This document shows positions 33,709-42,004 of a stretch of 64,000 bases of DNA, in pieces; position 1 is the stretch's first letter, and each line of letters opens with the position of its first letter. Source of the DNA: Sphingobacteriaceae bacterium (lineage in GTDB: Bacteria; Bacteroidota; Bacteroidia; Sphingobacteriales; Sphingobacteriaceae); the NCBI GenBank assembly GCA_903642215.1, contig CAHJWG010000012.1, positions 81,867 through 145,866 on the forward strand, given 5' to 3'. Position numbers and translations under genes: made by a program. The notes under the pieces were generated by a model, which was not told the DNA's origin, did not search any database, and worked only from the letters and a program-made list of their open reading frames with translations.

Positions 33709-34578
33709 ATGCGTAAGCCGTTTTTAATATTTTATTTCCTGATTTTTTATACGCTTGCCGAACTGATTTGGTGGAGTTTTTTACTGGTACGTGCAGAGCC
33801 GAACCGAATCGGAATGATTTTGGGCGAACTCTCGGTTTTTGTACTGATTTTTTCTGTCGGTGCTTATTTCCTGCATAAATCCATCAACTCGGAAAGAAGA
33901 TTACATCAGCAGCAAAAAAACTTTTTACTTTCTGTTACACACGAACTAAAATCTCCGCTGGCTTCGATCAAACTGTATTTGCAAACGATACAAAAACGCG
34001 ATTTAAACCGGGAGCAGCAGGCAAATTTTATCGGGAAATGTTTGGTTGATATCGAAAGGTTAAACGATCTGGTAGAAAATATGCTGATCGCTTCGCGCAT
34101 TGATAACAGTTCATACACTTTCCCGAAGGAAAACTTTAACCTTTCCGAACTGGTACAAACGATTATAAGTCGGCTGCAAATCAATAAATGTGACTGTAAC
34201 CAACAGATCATTTCGGCAAAAGTAGAACCGGATATCGAAATTAAAGGAGATAAATTTGCCTTATCTTCCATGATCAATAATCTGGTAGAAAACGCCATTA
34301 AATATTCCGGCCCCTGCGAAGTGGTGGAAGTAAAGCTGCAGCGTAAAGAACAAAGCATACATTTAATGGTTGCTGATCATGGAATCGGGATTTCTGATAC
34401 AGAAAAACCCCGCATTTTTGATAAATTTTACCGGGTTGGCAATGAGGATACGCGCAATACAAAAGGTACGGGATTGGGATTATTTATTGTAAAGCACGTG
34501 CTGGATAAGCATGAAGCAACCATAAAAGTTAGAGATAATAAACCTTCGGGCAGTATATTTGAAGTCGTATTTGCATAA
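33709..34578 (+). CDS. Membrane sensor histidine kinase
   Basis: A 289-residue kinase with two N-terminal transmembrane helices (about 4-24 and 37-58) joined by a very short external loop, so it probably senses within or near the membrane. HisKA: VTHELKSPLASIKLYL (H78). HATPase: NLVENAIKYSG (N box), DHGIGI (G1), KGTGLGLFIVKHVL (G2). It is followed 21 bases later by an OmpR-type regulator, its probable partner, inside the haem cluster. Control of haem synthesis or of respiration is a reasonable guess but not shown. Confidence 0.9.
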   Translation: MRKPFLIFYFLIFYTLAELIWWSFLLVRAEPNRIGMILGELSVFVLIFSVGAYFLHKSINSERRLHQQQKNFLLSVTHELKSPLASIKLYLQTIQKRDLNREQQANFIGKCLVDIERLNDLVENMLIASRIDNSSYTFPKENFNLSELVQTIISRLQINKCDCNQQIISAKVEPDIEIKGDKFALSSMINNLVENAIKYSGPCEVVEVKLQRKEQSIHLMVADHGIGISDTEKPRIFDKFYRVGNEDTRNTKGTGLGLFIVKHVLDKHEATIKVRDNKPSGSIFEVVFA

Positions 34579-34599
34579 ACCAACCTTAAACCTGATGAT

Positions 34600-35301
34600 A
34601 TGAGTAAGAAAAGAATTTTGCTGGTAGAAGATGAAGAGCATTTGCTCGAAGCCATCAAACTAAACCTGGAACTGGAAGGATACAAAGTTTCGAGTGCTAC
34701 CAATGGTAAAAAGGCATTGCAGATTTTTAAGGAAGAACGTTTTAACCTGATTGTGTTGGATGTAATGTTGCCGGAAATTGACGGTTTCCAGGTTGCAGAA
34801 ACCATCCGGCTGGAAAATTCTGAAGTGCCGATCATGTTTTTAACGGCAAAAAATACAAATGAAGATCGGGTTAACGGCTTAAAAAAAGGTGCAGATGATT
34901 ATTTGACCAAACCTTTTAACTTGGAAGAACTGATTTTACGTGTAAATAATTTAGTTAAAAGAGGCTTAAAAGGCGATGACCTAAAAGAATTTAACAGCTA
35001 TAAAATTGGTGATAAAACCATCCATTTTAACTCTTTTGAGTTGATAAATGATGACGGTTCGGTTACGCCGCTCACCAAAAAAGAAACGATGTTGTTAAAG
35101 CTGCTGATTGAACGCAGGAATGACGCTGTATCGCGTGAGCAAATTTTAGAAACGGTTTGGAATTATGATGTTTATCCATCTACCAGAACCATTGATAACT
35201 TCATCCTTACTTTCCGTAAATATTTTGAACCAGACCCTAAAAACCCGGTTTATTTCCATTCCATCCGTGGCGTAGGTTATAAATTTACTGATAATCACTG
35301 A
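34600..35301 (+). CDS. OmpR/PhoB-family response regulator
   Basis: A 233-residue regulator. The receiver domain has acidic residues D11 and E12, phosphorylation site D54 in LIVLDVMLPEIDG, T in FLTAKN and K in YLTKPF. The C-terminal winged-helix (about 130-230) has LTKKETMLLKLLIERRNDAV then SREQILETVWNYD and the DNA-contacting TRTIDNFILTFRKYFE, ending in SIRGVGYKF. It is the cognate of the preceding kinase by adjacency. Four bases separate it from the TPR gene, suggesting co-translation. Confidence 0.92.
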   Translation: MSKKRILLVEDEEHLLEAIKLNLELEGYKVSSATNGKKALQIFKEERFNLIVLDVMLPEIDGFQVAETIRLENSEVPIMFLTAKNTNEDRVNGLKKGADDYLTKPFNLEELILRVNNLVKRGLKGDDLKEFNSYKIGDKTIHFNSFELINDDGSVTPLTKKETMLLKLLIERRNDAVSREQILETVWNYDVYPSTRTIDNFILTFRKYFEPDPKNPVYFHSIRGVGYKFTDNH

Positions 35302-35304
35302 TAA

Positions 35305-35832
35305 ATGTTTACTAACCGGGCGCGGCAGCTGGTTATTTTTGTGTTCTTGATGGTGCTTATTTTCACCATTTACGAGCATACTTTCGAGATTTCCGGTATT
35401 GCGATGTTAGCAATCAGCATTTTACTCTGGGGTTATTTTAAGGAAGGAACTGTGATATTGGCAGCGAAAGATTTCCACGATAAAAACTACGAAAAAACAG
35501 AAAAACTGCTAACACAAATTAGCCGCCCGAACTTATTAAGCAAAAAACGCCGTGGTTTTTATGAATATATGATGGGCGGGATTACATTGCAAAAACAGGA
35601 TTTTGATGCAGCAGAACTACATTACGAAAATGCTGTTCAATATCCTTTACATTCTGTAAATAAACATGTTGCAGCTTTGGTACATATAGCTAATATCAGT
35701 TTACGAAATCATCGTTTTGATAAAGCCGAAGCTTATTTAAACCTCGCCCGTAAACAGGAAAGCAACATTACCAGCCGTATGAAAGATGTGATTGTTAAAC
35801 TCGAAAAAGAAATTAAACAATATAAAAAATAA
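35305..35832 (+). CDS. Membrane-anchored TPR-like protein
   Basis: A 175-residue protein: two N-terminal hydrophobic helices (about 8-24 and 29-45), then helical pairs with TPR spacing (KDFHDKNYEKTEKLLTQISR, YMMGGITLQKQDFDAAELHY, VHIANISLRNHRFDKAEAYL). It likely exposes a small scaffold to the cytoplasm. It starts four bases after the response regulator stop. Its role is unknown; it may tether haem enzymes or modulate the kinase. Confidence 0.7.
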   Translation: MFTNRARQLVIFVFLMVLIFTIYEHTFEISGIAMLAISILLWGYFKEGTVILAAKDFHDKNYEKTEKLLTQISRPNLLSKKRRGFYEYMMGGITLQKQDFDAAELHYENAVQYPLHSVNKHVAALVHIANISLRNHRFDKAEAYLNLARKQESNITSRMKDVIVKLEKEIKQYKK

Positions 35833-35834
35833 GT

Positions 35835-35861
35835 AATGCTTCTTTTACCTACCTAAAATCC
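35835..35861 (+). repeat. Dispersed motif copy (1 of 3 before hemE)
   Basis: AATGCTTCTTTTACCTACCT then AAAATCC, two bases after the TPR gene stop. Confidence 0.75.
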
Positions 35862-35872
35862 CTGTACTTTAA

Positions 35873-35962
35873 GTGTCGTGCCGAACATGTTTCGGCATCT
35901 CTTGTAAAAAGTAGCTTGGCAAAACCAATCCTGAGAGATCTTAAAACAAGTTCAGGATGACA
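35873..35962. repeat. Imperfect palindrome (ILNLIQDP-type), copy 2
   Basis: GTCGTGCCGAACATGTTTCG then GCATCTC at one end, and GAGAGATCTTAAAACAAGTT then CAGGATGAC at the other. Confidence 0.75.
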
Positions 35963-35964
35963 AA

Positions 35965-35989
35965 AATGCTTCTTTTATCTACTTAAAAC
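35965..35989 (+). repeat. Dispersed motif copy (2 of 3 before hemE)
   Basis: AATGCTTCTTTTATCTACTT then AAAAC, directly abutting the end of the preceding palindrome. Confidence 0.75.
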
Positions 35990-36009
35990 CTACAACCTAC
36001 AACTTCCCT

Positions 36010-36035
36010 AATGCTTTTTTTATCCGCCTAAAATC
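36010..36035 (+). repeat. Dispersed motif copy (3 of 3 before hemE), TT variant
   Basis: AATGCTTTTTTTATCCGCCT then AAAATC. It ends one base before the hemE start codon. Confidence 0.75.
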
Positions 36036-36036
36036 T

Positions 36037-37062
36037 ATGATAAACAATTTACTGCTTGATGCCGCTTTCTCGAAACCAACTGATCGTCCGCCGGTATGGA
36101 TGATGCGGCAGGCAGGTCGGTTTATGCCGCAATATTGGGAAATCAAGAACAAATATTCTTTCCTGGAGATGTGTAAAACGCCGGAAATTGCTGCCGATGT
36201 AACGATGCTGCCGGTTGAACTGCTGGATATTGATGCCGCTATTTTATTCTCTGATATTTTAGTTACTGCGGAAGCAATGGGCGGCGATTTAAGCTTTACA
36301 CAAGGCGTTGGCCCGAGGTTTGCAAACCCGGTTCGTACTGCTGCGGATATAGAAAAACTCGAAACAGAAGTTAGTGATAAATTACAATATGTAGCCGATG
36401 CGATTAAAGTGATTCAGCAACGTTTAAACGGTAAAATTCCGCTGATTGGTTTTGCCGGCGCGCCTTTTACGGTGATGAGTTATTTGGTGGAAGGCGGTTC
36501 ATCTAAAGATTTTAAGCTGACTAAATTGATGCTACATAATGAACCGGAACTTGCACATCGTTTACTGGTAAAAATTGCAGCCGTAACCGCAGATTATCTA
36601 AATTTGCAAATTGCAGCAGGCGTAAATGCTGTCCAGATTTTTGACAGCTGGGCACAGGCTTTGAGCTGGGATGATTATACCGAGTTTTCGCATCGATATA
36701 TTGTTGAGATTATCAGTAAACTGAACCGTACAAAGATTCCGGTAATTTCTTTCTGCAAAGGAAGTTCGGTTTTTGCACCGCTCATGGCCGAAGCCAAGCC
36801 GGATGTGATTTCTATTGATTGGAACGTGGATTTGCTCGACATGAAAAAAAGGTTGCCAAACGAAATAGCCGTGCAAGGCAACCTTGATCCGCATATATTG
36901 TATGCTGATAAAAAAGTAATTAAAGATCGTATCCATAAACTATTTGAAAGGATGCGTGGCGAAAATGGTTTTATTTTTAACCTCGGCCATGGCATTATGC
37001 CGGATATTCCTTTTGATAACGTAAAGTTTGCGATTGAAGTAGTTAAAGAGTTTCGATATTAG
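36037..37062 (+). CDS. hemE: Uroporphyrinogen decarboxylase
   Basis: A 341-residue enzyme converting uroporphyrinogen III to coproporphyrinogen III. Signature PPVWMMRQAGRFMPQYWEIK (arginines that bind substrate carboxylates), ILFSDILV with the catalytic aspartate, GFAGAPFTVMSYLVEGG and FNLGHGIMPDIPFDNV are all present. The ATG at 36037 follows directly on a dispersed motif. It continues the rightward haem cluster. Confidence 0.95.
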   Translation: MINNLLLDAAFSKPTDRPPVWMMRQAGRFMPQYWEIKNKYSFLEMCKTPEIAADVTMLPVELLDIDAAILFSDILVTAEAMGGDLSFTQGVGPRFANPVRTAADIEKLETEVSDKLQYVADAIKVIQQRLNGKIPLIGFAGAPFTVMSYLVEGGSSKDFKLTKLMLHNEPELAHRLLVKIAAVTADYLNLQIAAGVNAVQIFDSWAQALSWDDYTEFSHRYIVEIISKLNRTKIPVISFCKGSSVFAPLMAEAKPDVISIDWNVDLLDMKKRLPNEIAVQGNLDPHILYADKKVIKDRIHKLFERMRGENGFIFNLGHGIMPDIPFDNVKFAIEVVKEFRY

Positions 37063-37070
37063 AATATACG

Positions 37071-37150
37071 TTATTGTAGGGGCGATTCATGAATCACCCT
37101 TACCTGGTTAAAGAAGATTTCTCCCTACGGTCGAAATGACAGTAACCAAA
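37071..37150. repeat. Remnant palindromic repeats before hemJ
   Basis: GGGGCGATTCATGAATCACC is a short perfect-centred palindrome. It is followed by AAGATTTCTCCCTACGGTCG then AAATGAC, one arm of the TCATTTCGA-type repeat seen complete at 50091-50193. Confidence 0.6.
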
Positions 37151-37154
37151 ACAT

Positions 37155-37180
37155 AAAAATTACGCATAAAAGAAGCATCG
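37155..37180 (-). repeat. Dispersed motif copy abutting the hemJ start
   Basis: Read leftward: CGATGCTTCTTTTATGCGTA then ATTTTT. The hemJ ATG follows immediately at 37181. Confidence 0.75.
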
Positions 37181-37714
37181 ATGTATTTGTACATTAAAGC
37201 CATCCACATCATTTTTGTAGTCAGCTGGATGGCCGGACTATTTTATGTGGTGCGTTTATTTATCTATCATACGGAAGCGCAGGAACGAATAGAAACGGAA
37301 CGCAAAGTCCTTTCTGATCAGTTTGAAATTATAGAGCGGAAACTGTTTAACATCATTACCACGCCGGCCATGATTTTAACCTTACTGGCCGGGATTTCTA
37401 TGGTTTACATTGATACAAATTTGCTAACACAAAGCTGGTTGCAGATAAAATTAGGTTTTGTATTAGGGCTGATCGTATATCACTTCATCTGCCAGCGCAT
37501 GATGCAGCAGATGCGAAAAGGGATTTACAAATTCACTTCCACGCAATTAAGAATTTGGAATGAAGTTGCAACCATATTGCTGTTTGCCATCGTTTTTCTG
37601 GCTGTACTTAAAAGTGGCGTGGATTGGATTTACGGATTAATCGGCCTGCTGGTATTTACGCTGATTATTATGTCGGCGGTTAAGATTTACAAGTATTATC
37701 GGTTAAAGGGGTAG
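37181..37714 (+). CDS. hemJ: Protoporphyrinogen IX oxidase, HemJ type (CopD-like membrane protein)
   Basis: A 177-residue inner-membrane protein with four hydrophobic helices. YLYIKAIHIIFVVSWMAGLF contains the conserved histidine of the HemJ/CopD-like fold, followed by YVVRLFIYH and RKLFNIITTPAMILTLLAG. HemJ oxidises protoporphyrinogen IX, replacing HemG/HemY. The context after hemE supports this role, although the family was once annotated only as a conserved membrane protein. hemH and a coproporphyrinogen oxidase gene are not in the window. Confidence 0.85.
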   Translation: MYLYIKAIHIIFVVSWMAGLFYVVRLFIYHTEAQERIETERKVLSDQFEIIERKLFNIITTPAMILTLLAGISMVYIDTNLLTQSWLQIKLGFVLGLIVYHFICQRMMQQMRKGIYKFTSTQLRIWNEVATILLFAIVFLAVLKSGVDWIYGLIGLLVFTLIIMSAVKIYKYYRLKG

Positions 37715-37719
37715 GAAGA

Positions 37720-38133
37720 TTACAGTAATTTCAACTTCGTTTTATCTGCTATAAAAGTAAAATCTCTATCATCCTGTATTAAGAAAGAATTGTTGTGCAT
37801 TGCATATATTGCGATCAAACAATCATTTGGTTTGCGGATAGTAATACCTTCTTTACGAAGCATTTGATACAAATTTGCTGCTTGTATCGCAAATGAATAC
37901 GGCTCATTATTAAATCTGATTAAAGTTTCAAAGTAAGATTCAACCTTCTTAAAATCTTTACAAATTGGAACTCCTTGAAGAACTTCTTGGACAATGACAG
38001 GACATACTGCAATTGGAATGGTTTTTAAATGCTCTTTTAAAAATAAACTATTTTTTGTTTCAATACCTTTAAATGAATTTATCCAAACAGAAGTATCAAC
38101 CAGCAGTATATCTTTATTTGTAGGGTTCATCAT
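37720..38133 (-). CDS. vapC: VapC-type PIN-domain ribonuclease toxin
   Basis: About 137 residues from the first of two consecutive ATG codons (38133). The PIN acidic residues are visible: VDTSVWINSF, E in VIVQEVLQG, D in KPNDCLIAIYA and D in IQDDRDF. VapC toxins cleave RNA, often tRNA, in a magnesium-dependent way. The start overlaps the end of the antitoxin gene by 20 bases. It appears intact. It converges on hemJ with five bases between stops. Confidence 0.88.
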   Translation of the reverse strand: MMNPTNKDILLVDTSVWINSFKGIETKNSLFLKEHLKTIPIAVCPVIVQEVLQGVPICKDFKKVESYFETLIRFNNEPYSFAIQAANLYQMLRKEGITIRKPNDCLIAIYAMHNNSFLIQDDRDFTFIADKTKLKLL

Positions 38134-38293
38134 CAATTTCGATTTTTCCCCATAAATCCAATAATTTTTCCTGATTTTGCATTCTCACATAAAGTTCCAA
38201 TGCTTCTTCTACCACCTGTTTTTTAGTTTTGGCTTTGCCCGCTTTCAGTGCTTTTTCCATTAAATCATCGTCAATTTCAATATTAGTTCTCAT
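38114..38293 (-). CDS. vapB: VapB-type antitoxin (ribbon-helix-helix)
   Basis: A 59-residue protein: RTNIEIDDDLMEKALKAGKA then KTKKQVVEEALELYVRMQNQ, the type II VapB ribbon-helix-helix pattern, with a short acidic tail EIDDEPYK that would occupy the VapC active site. The start ATG is at 38293 and the frame ends inside vapC. It was short enough to be missed by length cut-offs. Confidence 0.85.
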   Translation of the reverse strand: MRTNIEIDDDLMEKALKAGKAKTKKQVVEEALELYVRMQNQEKLLDLWGKIEIDDEPYK

Positions 38294-38321
38294 GTGTATA
38301 ATTTTTTATAAAGGTACACAT
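38292..38321. promoter_or_regulatory. Possible vapBC operator
   Basis: ATGTGTA (38292-38298) and TACACAT (38315-38321) form a 7-bp inverted repeat separated by 16 AT-rich bases, right at the vapB start. VapB-type proteins usually repress their own promoter through such repeats. Confidence 0.35.
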
Positions 38322-38363
38322 ATATACAAACTTGCCTAACCCTTTTCCCATCCTTCCAAACAG

Positions 38364-38390
38364 CCGTACTTCTTTTACCGCCTTAATTTC
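38364..38390 (+). repeat. Dispersed motif copy at the edge of an amidohydrolase remnant
   Basis: CCGTACTTCTTTTACCGCCT then TAATTTC. The decayed reading frame ends about six bases beyond it. Confidence 0.65.
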
Positions 38391-38392
38391 GT

Positions 38393-38635
38393 TAATCGCC
38401 TTCTATCAATCCGGGCAAAAGTGTCATGCCTTTCAATTTACCGTTTTTGTATTTGCCGGAACCTGGACTGATGCCGCATCGCCAACTGCTTCAGCATAAT
38501 TATCTTTGATTAAAAATAGCCAGCCTTCGTGCACACTTTGCCAGTCGAAAACGCGGTCAGGCTTTAATAAAGTAAGTTTTTGGGAGAAGGAAATGTTAGA
38601 TACAAAATGTAAAAACCAAAATAGCAGTCATTTCA
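38393..38635 (-). pseudogene. Amidohydrolase remnant (N-terminal part only)
   Basis: Read leftward, a frame with a stop at codon 3 gives LLFWFLHFVSNISFSQKLTL, then LKPDRVFDWQSVHEGWLFLI, KDNYAEAVGDAASVQVPANT and KTV. The adjacent frame then continues KLKGMTLLPGLIEG before a stop. This matches the start of imidazolonepropionase-like amidohydrolases (signal peptide, ...HEG...GD/A...VIDLKGMTLLPGLIEGH), which have about 400 more residues. The rest is missing. It is a truncated, frameshifted relic next to a dispersed motif. Confidence 0.65.
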
Positions 38636-38654
38636 TATTTCTAATATAAAAGGA

Positions 38655-38700
38655 TTTTTAGGCCGATAAAAGAAGTATTTATACGGATGCTTCTTTTACA
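38655..38700. repeat. Inverted pair of dispersed motifs
   Basis: A reverse copy (TAGGCCGATAAAAGAAGTAT, 38659-38678) and a forward copy (GGATGCTTCTTTTACA, 38685-38700) face away from each other, eight bases apart. Confidence 0.7.
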
Positions 38701-38779
38701 ACACAATTATTGAACTAAGCCCATTCCTCAAACCTCATTCCTGTCAGCCTAAAACCCATAACCTTATTCCTCTCAACCC

Positions 38780-41197
38780 TTACTCGTGGTTATGGTTCCA
38801 GCCGAATTTAATTTTACCGTCGTCGCCGTCTTTCGCCAAAATATGCAGCACAATTCCTTTCATCCTTCTTTCCTTTTTTTCCTGCTTATCGGTAACATTT
38901 TCGTCTTTTTTGGGATCGCGGAGCGGAACATCCAATGCAATATTTGTTCCTTTAGAAAACGAATAAACACCGGCAATATTCATATTTAAAACGCTGGAAC
39001 TAATCATCATCGGGTTGATTTTGATTTGATCGCCGTGTAAATCAAATTTTCCGTTGAGGTTATCAATCAAAATATTCCTGACATCGCGAAAAGGAAAAGC
39101 AAACTTGCCAACGTTTACAATTGGGGCGAAATTAACCAAAGCACCTTTTTTCAGATTTAAATTAACCGTACCGTTGATAGATTTCGGAACTATTTTACCT
39201 GCATTACTAATGTTGCCGGCAATGTTGGTTTTTAAAAACAGGAAGCCTTTCAGGTTTTTGTAAGTGAAATCTGTTAAGCCGAAATTATCAAAGGAATAAA
39301 AGAAGTTACTGATATTCATGTTTTTAACATCAGAATTTATTATAAAATGATTGTTTGAGGCGTTTTGTTCAACGCGGCCGTTTAGCTTAAAAGAACCGCC
39401 GGAACTATTGGCACTGATGTTTTTTAATTCAATACCCGCTTCAGAAAGCAGTAAGTTGGCATTTACATCCGTTGCCGAGAATTTAAAGTAATATAATTTT
39501 TTTACAAGCAGGTGCATATCAGCTTTTCCTTTTTGTAAAACGGTATTTAACTGATCTGCAAAATTGCCGCTGTTTCTCTTTTTAACCGGAGCCGTATTTT
39601 TAGCCGCTAAAAAACCAAGAAACTCGCCCAGATATAATTGCGGACTACGAATTTGCCAGTTAATCAGAATTTTTTCCGGGGCAGAATAATAAAGGTTAAG
39701 GAAGTTGCGCACCGTGCCTTCCATATAAACATTACTTCTGCCGCTTTGCAGATGGATGTTTCTCAGCAATAAATCATCACCGATAAAATTGAGTGAAATC
39801 GAAGTGTTTTTAAATTTCAGATTTCTGGGAATATAATTTACGTCGGCATTTTTTATGTCGATAACACCACCGAATACCGGTTTTACCAGCTTAAAATCAA
39901 CAATATTTGCCTGGTAACGAAGGTTTAAATTTGCCGAACCGTTTGTAAAATTCATCGTTTGTTTAAGCAGATGGTTCAATCGCGAAACGGGGAACTGTGC
40001 TTTAAACGTTCCGGCAGCAATTGGTTTATTAAGGTTACTGATGATGCCGGTATCAACCCGAAACGGCACCTGCTCATAATTTCCTGTTAATTTGTAAACT
40101 TTAATAGCAGAATTTTCATCCGAAAGTGCTTTTGTTTTATCAAAACCATTGGTAAAAAAAGCATTGAAGCCGCAGCTGTCTACCGTGCCGCCGGGCGTAA
40201 CCAAAGTGTTGTTATTAACCTTGGCAGCTACATTGATACCCGGATCTCCGCCGGCATTAAAATTGCCAACGATTACGCAATTTGCCCAAATCGGGTTTTT
40301 TAAATCGAACATATTTAAATGTCCGGTAATATTGGGCGAAAGCAGGGCGGAAGCATTTTTCCACAAAATATGGTTAGCGGTAATGTTGATTGTAAAATTA
40401 CCGGGATTATTAATGGTATTAAATTTAGCGCTGATTACAAACGGATCGTTTCCGATATTTAACGTGTTTGGGGTTACTATAATCACGCCGCTTGCTGCAT
40501 TATAACTGGCCGCAATGGTACCGTTAAGTAATTTATCTTTAATAAAACTTCCGCGTAAACTGTTAAAAGCCATGCTTTTAGCCAAAACTTTTAATTCGAG
40601 GTTTGCATTCCAGCCTTCGCCCGGATAATCTATTTTCCCTTTCAGATCATCTACATTAAAATTAAATAATTTGTGGCCTTTTTGGTTATCCAGCACAAAG
40701 CTGACATTATTTAAACTGACACGGCGGATTTCCGGAGCAGCCGAACTGCTTTTATCTACGGTTTTCGGCTTATCTTTTTTCTTGAAAACCGAAGTATTGC
40801 TGTAACCCGTGCTGTCTGTATATAAATAAATACTTGCCTGGTTTATATCTATTTTATTGATCTCAATTGCGCCCCTGAACAAGGCAAACAGGTTTACCGA
40901 AACCTCAAAATCTTTAGAATCCAATAAAGTATGATGATGCACTTTCCATAAACTATCTTTTACCAAAACATCTTTCAGCGATAACGAAACGCCCGGAAAA
41001 TTGCTGAAAAACGTAGGATCTATATCGGCAATAGCAAGGCTTCCGCCGTTCAGGTTTTTGTTCAGTTCCTTAGTAATATTTACCAGAATAGTTTTTTTAT
41101 GCAGGTTGATGTAAACGGTAACAGCAACAATTACAAGCAAAAAAAGACCTGCAAGAACACCAAGTGTTTTTAAAATAATTTTTAACCAGCGCGGCAT
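38780..41197 (-). CDS. AsmA-like family protein
   Basis: An 805-residue protein with one N-terminal transmembrane helix (about 8-28) followed by a very long beta-strand-rich body typical of AsmA/TamB-like, VPS13-related proteins (LSLKDVLVKDS, IEINKIDINQASIYLYTDST, INWQIRSPQLYLGEFLGFLA, NINNLNGKFDLHGDQIKINP-like repeats). Such proteins bridge inner and outer membranes and are implicated in lipid transport or envelope assembly. The Bacteroidota form carries the FSNFPGVSLSLKD N-terminal pattern seen here. It is monocistronic and divergent from the sigma-factor operon. Confidence 0.85.
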   Translation of the reverse strand: MPRWLKIILKTLGVLAGLFLLVIVAVTVYINLHKKTILVNITKELNKNLNGGSLAIADIDPTFFSNFPGVSLSLKDVLVKDSLWKVHHHTLLDSKDFEVSVNLFALFRGAIEINKIDINQASIYLYTDSTGYSNTSVFKKKDKPKTVDKSSSAAPEIRRVSLNNVSFVLDNQKGHKLFNFNVDDLKGKIDYPGEGWNANLELKVLAKSMAFNSLRGSFIKDKLLNGTIAASYNAASGVIIVTPNTLNIGNDPFVISAKFNTINNPGNFTINITANHILWKNASALLSPNITGHLNMFDLKNPIWANCVIVGNFNAGGDPGINVAAKVNNNTLVTPGGTVDSCGFNAFFTNGFDKTKALSDENSAIKVYKLTGNYEQVPFRVDTGIISNLNKPIAAGTFKAQFPVSRLNHLLKQTMNFTNGSANLNLRYQANIVDFKLVKPVFGGVIDIKNADVNYIPRNLKFKNTSISLNFIGDDLLLRNIHLQSGRSNVYMEGTVRNFLNLYYSAPEKILINWQIRSPQLYLGEFLGFLAAKNTAPVKKRNSGNFADQLNTVLQKGKADMHLLVKKLYYFKFSATDVNANLLLSEAGIELKNISANSSGGSFKLNGRVEQNASNNHFIINSDVKNMNISNFFYSFDNFGLTDFTYKNLKGFLFLKTNIAGNISNAGKIVPKSINGTVNLNLKKGALVNFAPIVNVGKFAFPFRDVRNILIDNLNGKFDLHGDQIKINPMMISSSVLNMNIAGVYSFSKGTNIALDVPLRDPKKDENVTDKQEKKERRMKGIVLHILAKDGDDGKIKFGWNHNHE

Positions 41198-41342
41198 ATT
41201 TAAGTTTATTAGCTAATAAAATCAGATTTACTTTGTTTGTACATTGTAGTTTAAAGTAAATTTTTAAATCGTTTAATACAGATACAATTAGGCAACAATA
41301 TAAGGTTTTACAAGCATAAGCTAATAATCTTAAATAGTTTTT

Positions 41343-41374
41343 ATGCTGATTTTTGCCTGCTAAAAACAGTATTG
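41343..41374. repeat. Dispersed motif copy, GT variant, with a degenerate inverted partner
   Basis: ATGCTGATTTTTGCCTGCTA then AAAACAGTAT: a reverse GT-type copy whose tail side is a degraded forward copy. It lies in the AsmA/sigma divergent region, about 60 bases before the sigma gene. Confidence 0.6.
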
Positions 41375-41434
41375 AAAAAATATTTTATAATCGGTGCAAC
41401 CAAATTAAAATATTGTACATCTTGTTTATAAATA

Positions 41435-42004
41435 ATGGTTTTGGAACACAACGACCTAACAGAAGATTTAATTGCAGGCTGCCATTTAGGCAATCGCAAG
41501 GCACAGGAAATGCTGTATAAACGTTATGCTTCTAAAATGCTTGGAGTTTGTATGAGATACGCAACTGATAAAATGGAAGCGGAAGACATGCTGCAAAACG
41601 GATTTATAAAAGTTTTTGGCAAGATGGCAGATTTTAAAGGCGAAGGTTCTTTTGAAGGTTGGATCAGGCGGATTATGGTGCATAGTTCCATCGAATATTA
41701 CCGCAAACACCACAAGATGATGCAGCTGGTTGATATGGAAACACCGGGTGCAGAGCAATTGGTAAACGCTTCGGCGGCATCCAATTTGGAAGCAAAAGAT
41801 TTACTGGCGATGATCCAAACTTTGCCGCCGGGCTACAAAATGGTTTTTAACTTGTATGCGATAGAAGGTTATTCGCACAAAGAAATTGGGGAGATCATGA
41901 ATATGAGTGAAGGAGCATCAAAATCACAATTGTCCAGAGCGCGGACAATTTTAAAAGAAATGGTTAACAAAACGGAAGGAGTGAGACATGAAAATTTCGG
42001 ATAA
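41435..42004 (+). CDS. ECF-type RNA polymerase sigma factor
   Basis: A 189-residue sigma-70 family factor. Region 2: QEMLYKRYASKMLGVCMRYA then TDKMEAEDMLQNGFIKVF. Region 4: LLAMIQTLPPGYKMVFNLYA then IEGYSHKEIGEIMNMSEGAS and KSQLSRAR. It overlaps the next gene by 17 bases. The trio of sigma factor, one-TM protein and outer-membrane barrel is a common Bacteroidota envelope-response unit. Confidence 0.9.
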   Translation: MVLEHNDLTEDLIAGCHLGNRKAQEMLYKRYASKMLGVCMRYATDKMEAEDMLQNGFIKVFGKMADFKGEGSFEGWIRRIMVHSSIEYYRKHHKMMQLVDMETPGAEQLVNASAASNLEAKDLLAMIQTLPPGYKMVFNLYAIEGYSHKEIGEIMNMSEGASKSQLSRARTILKEMVNKTEGVRHENFG

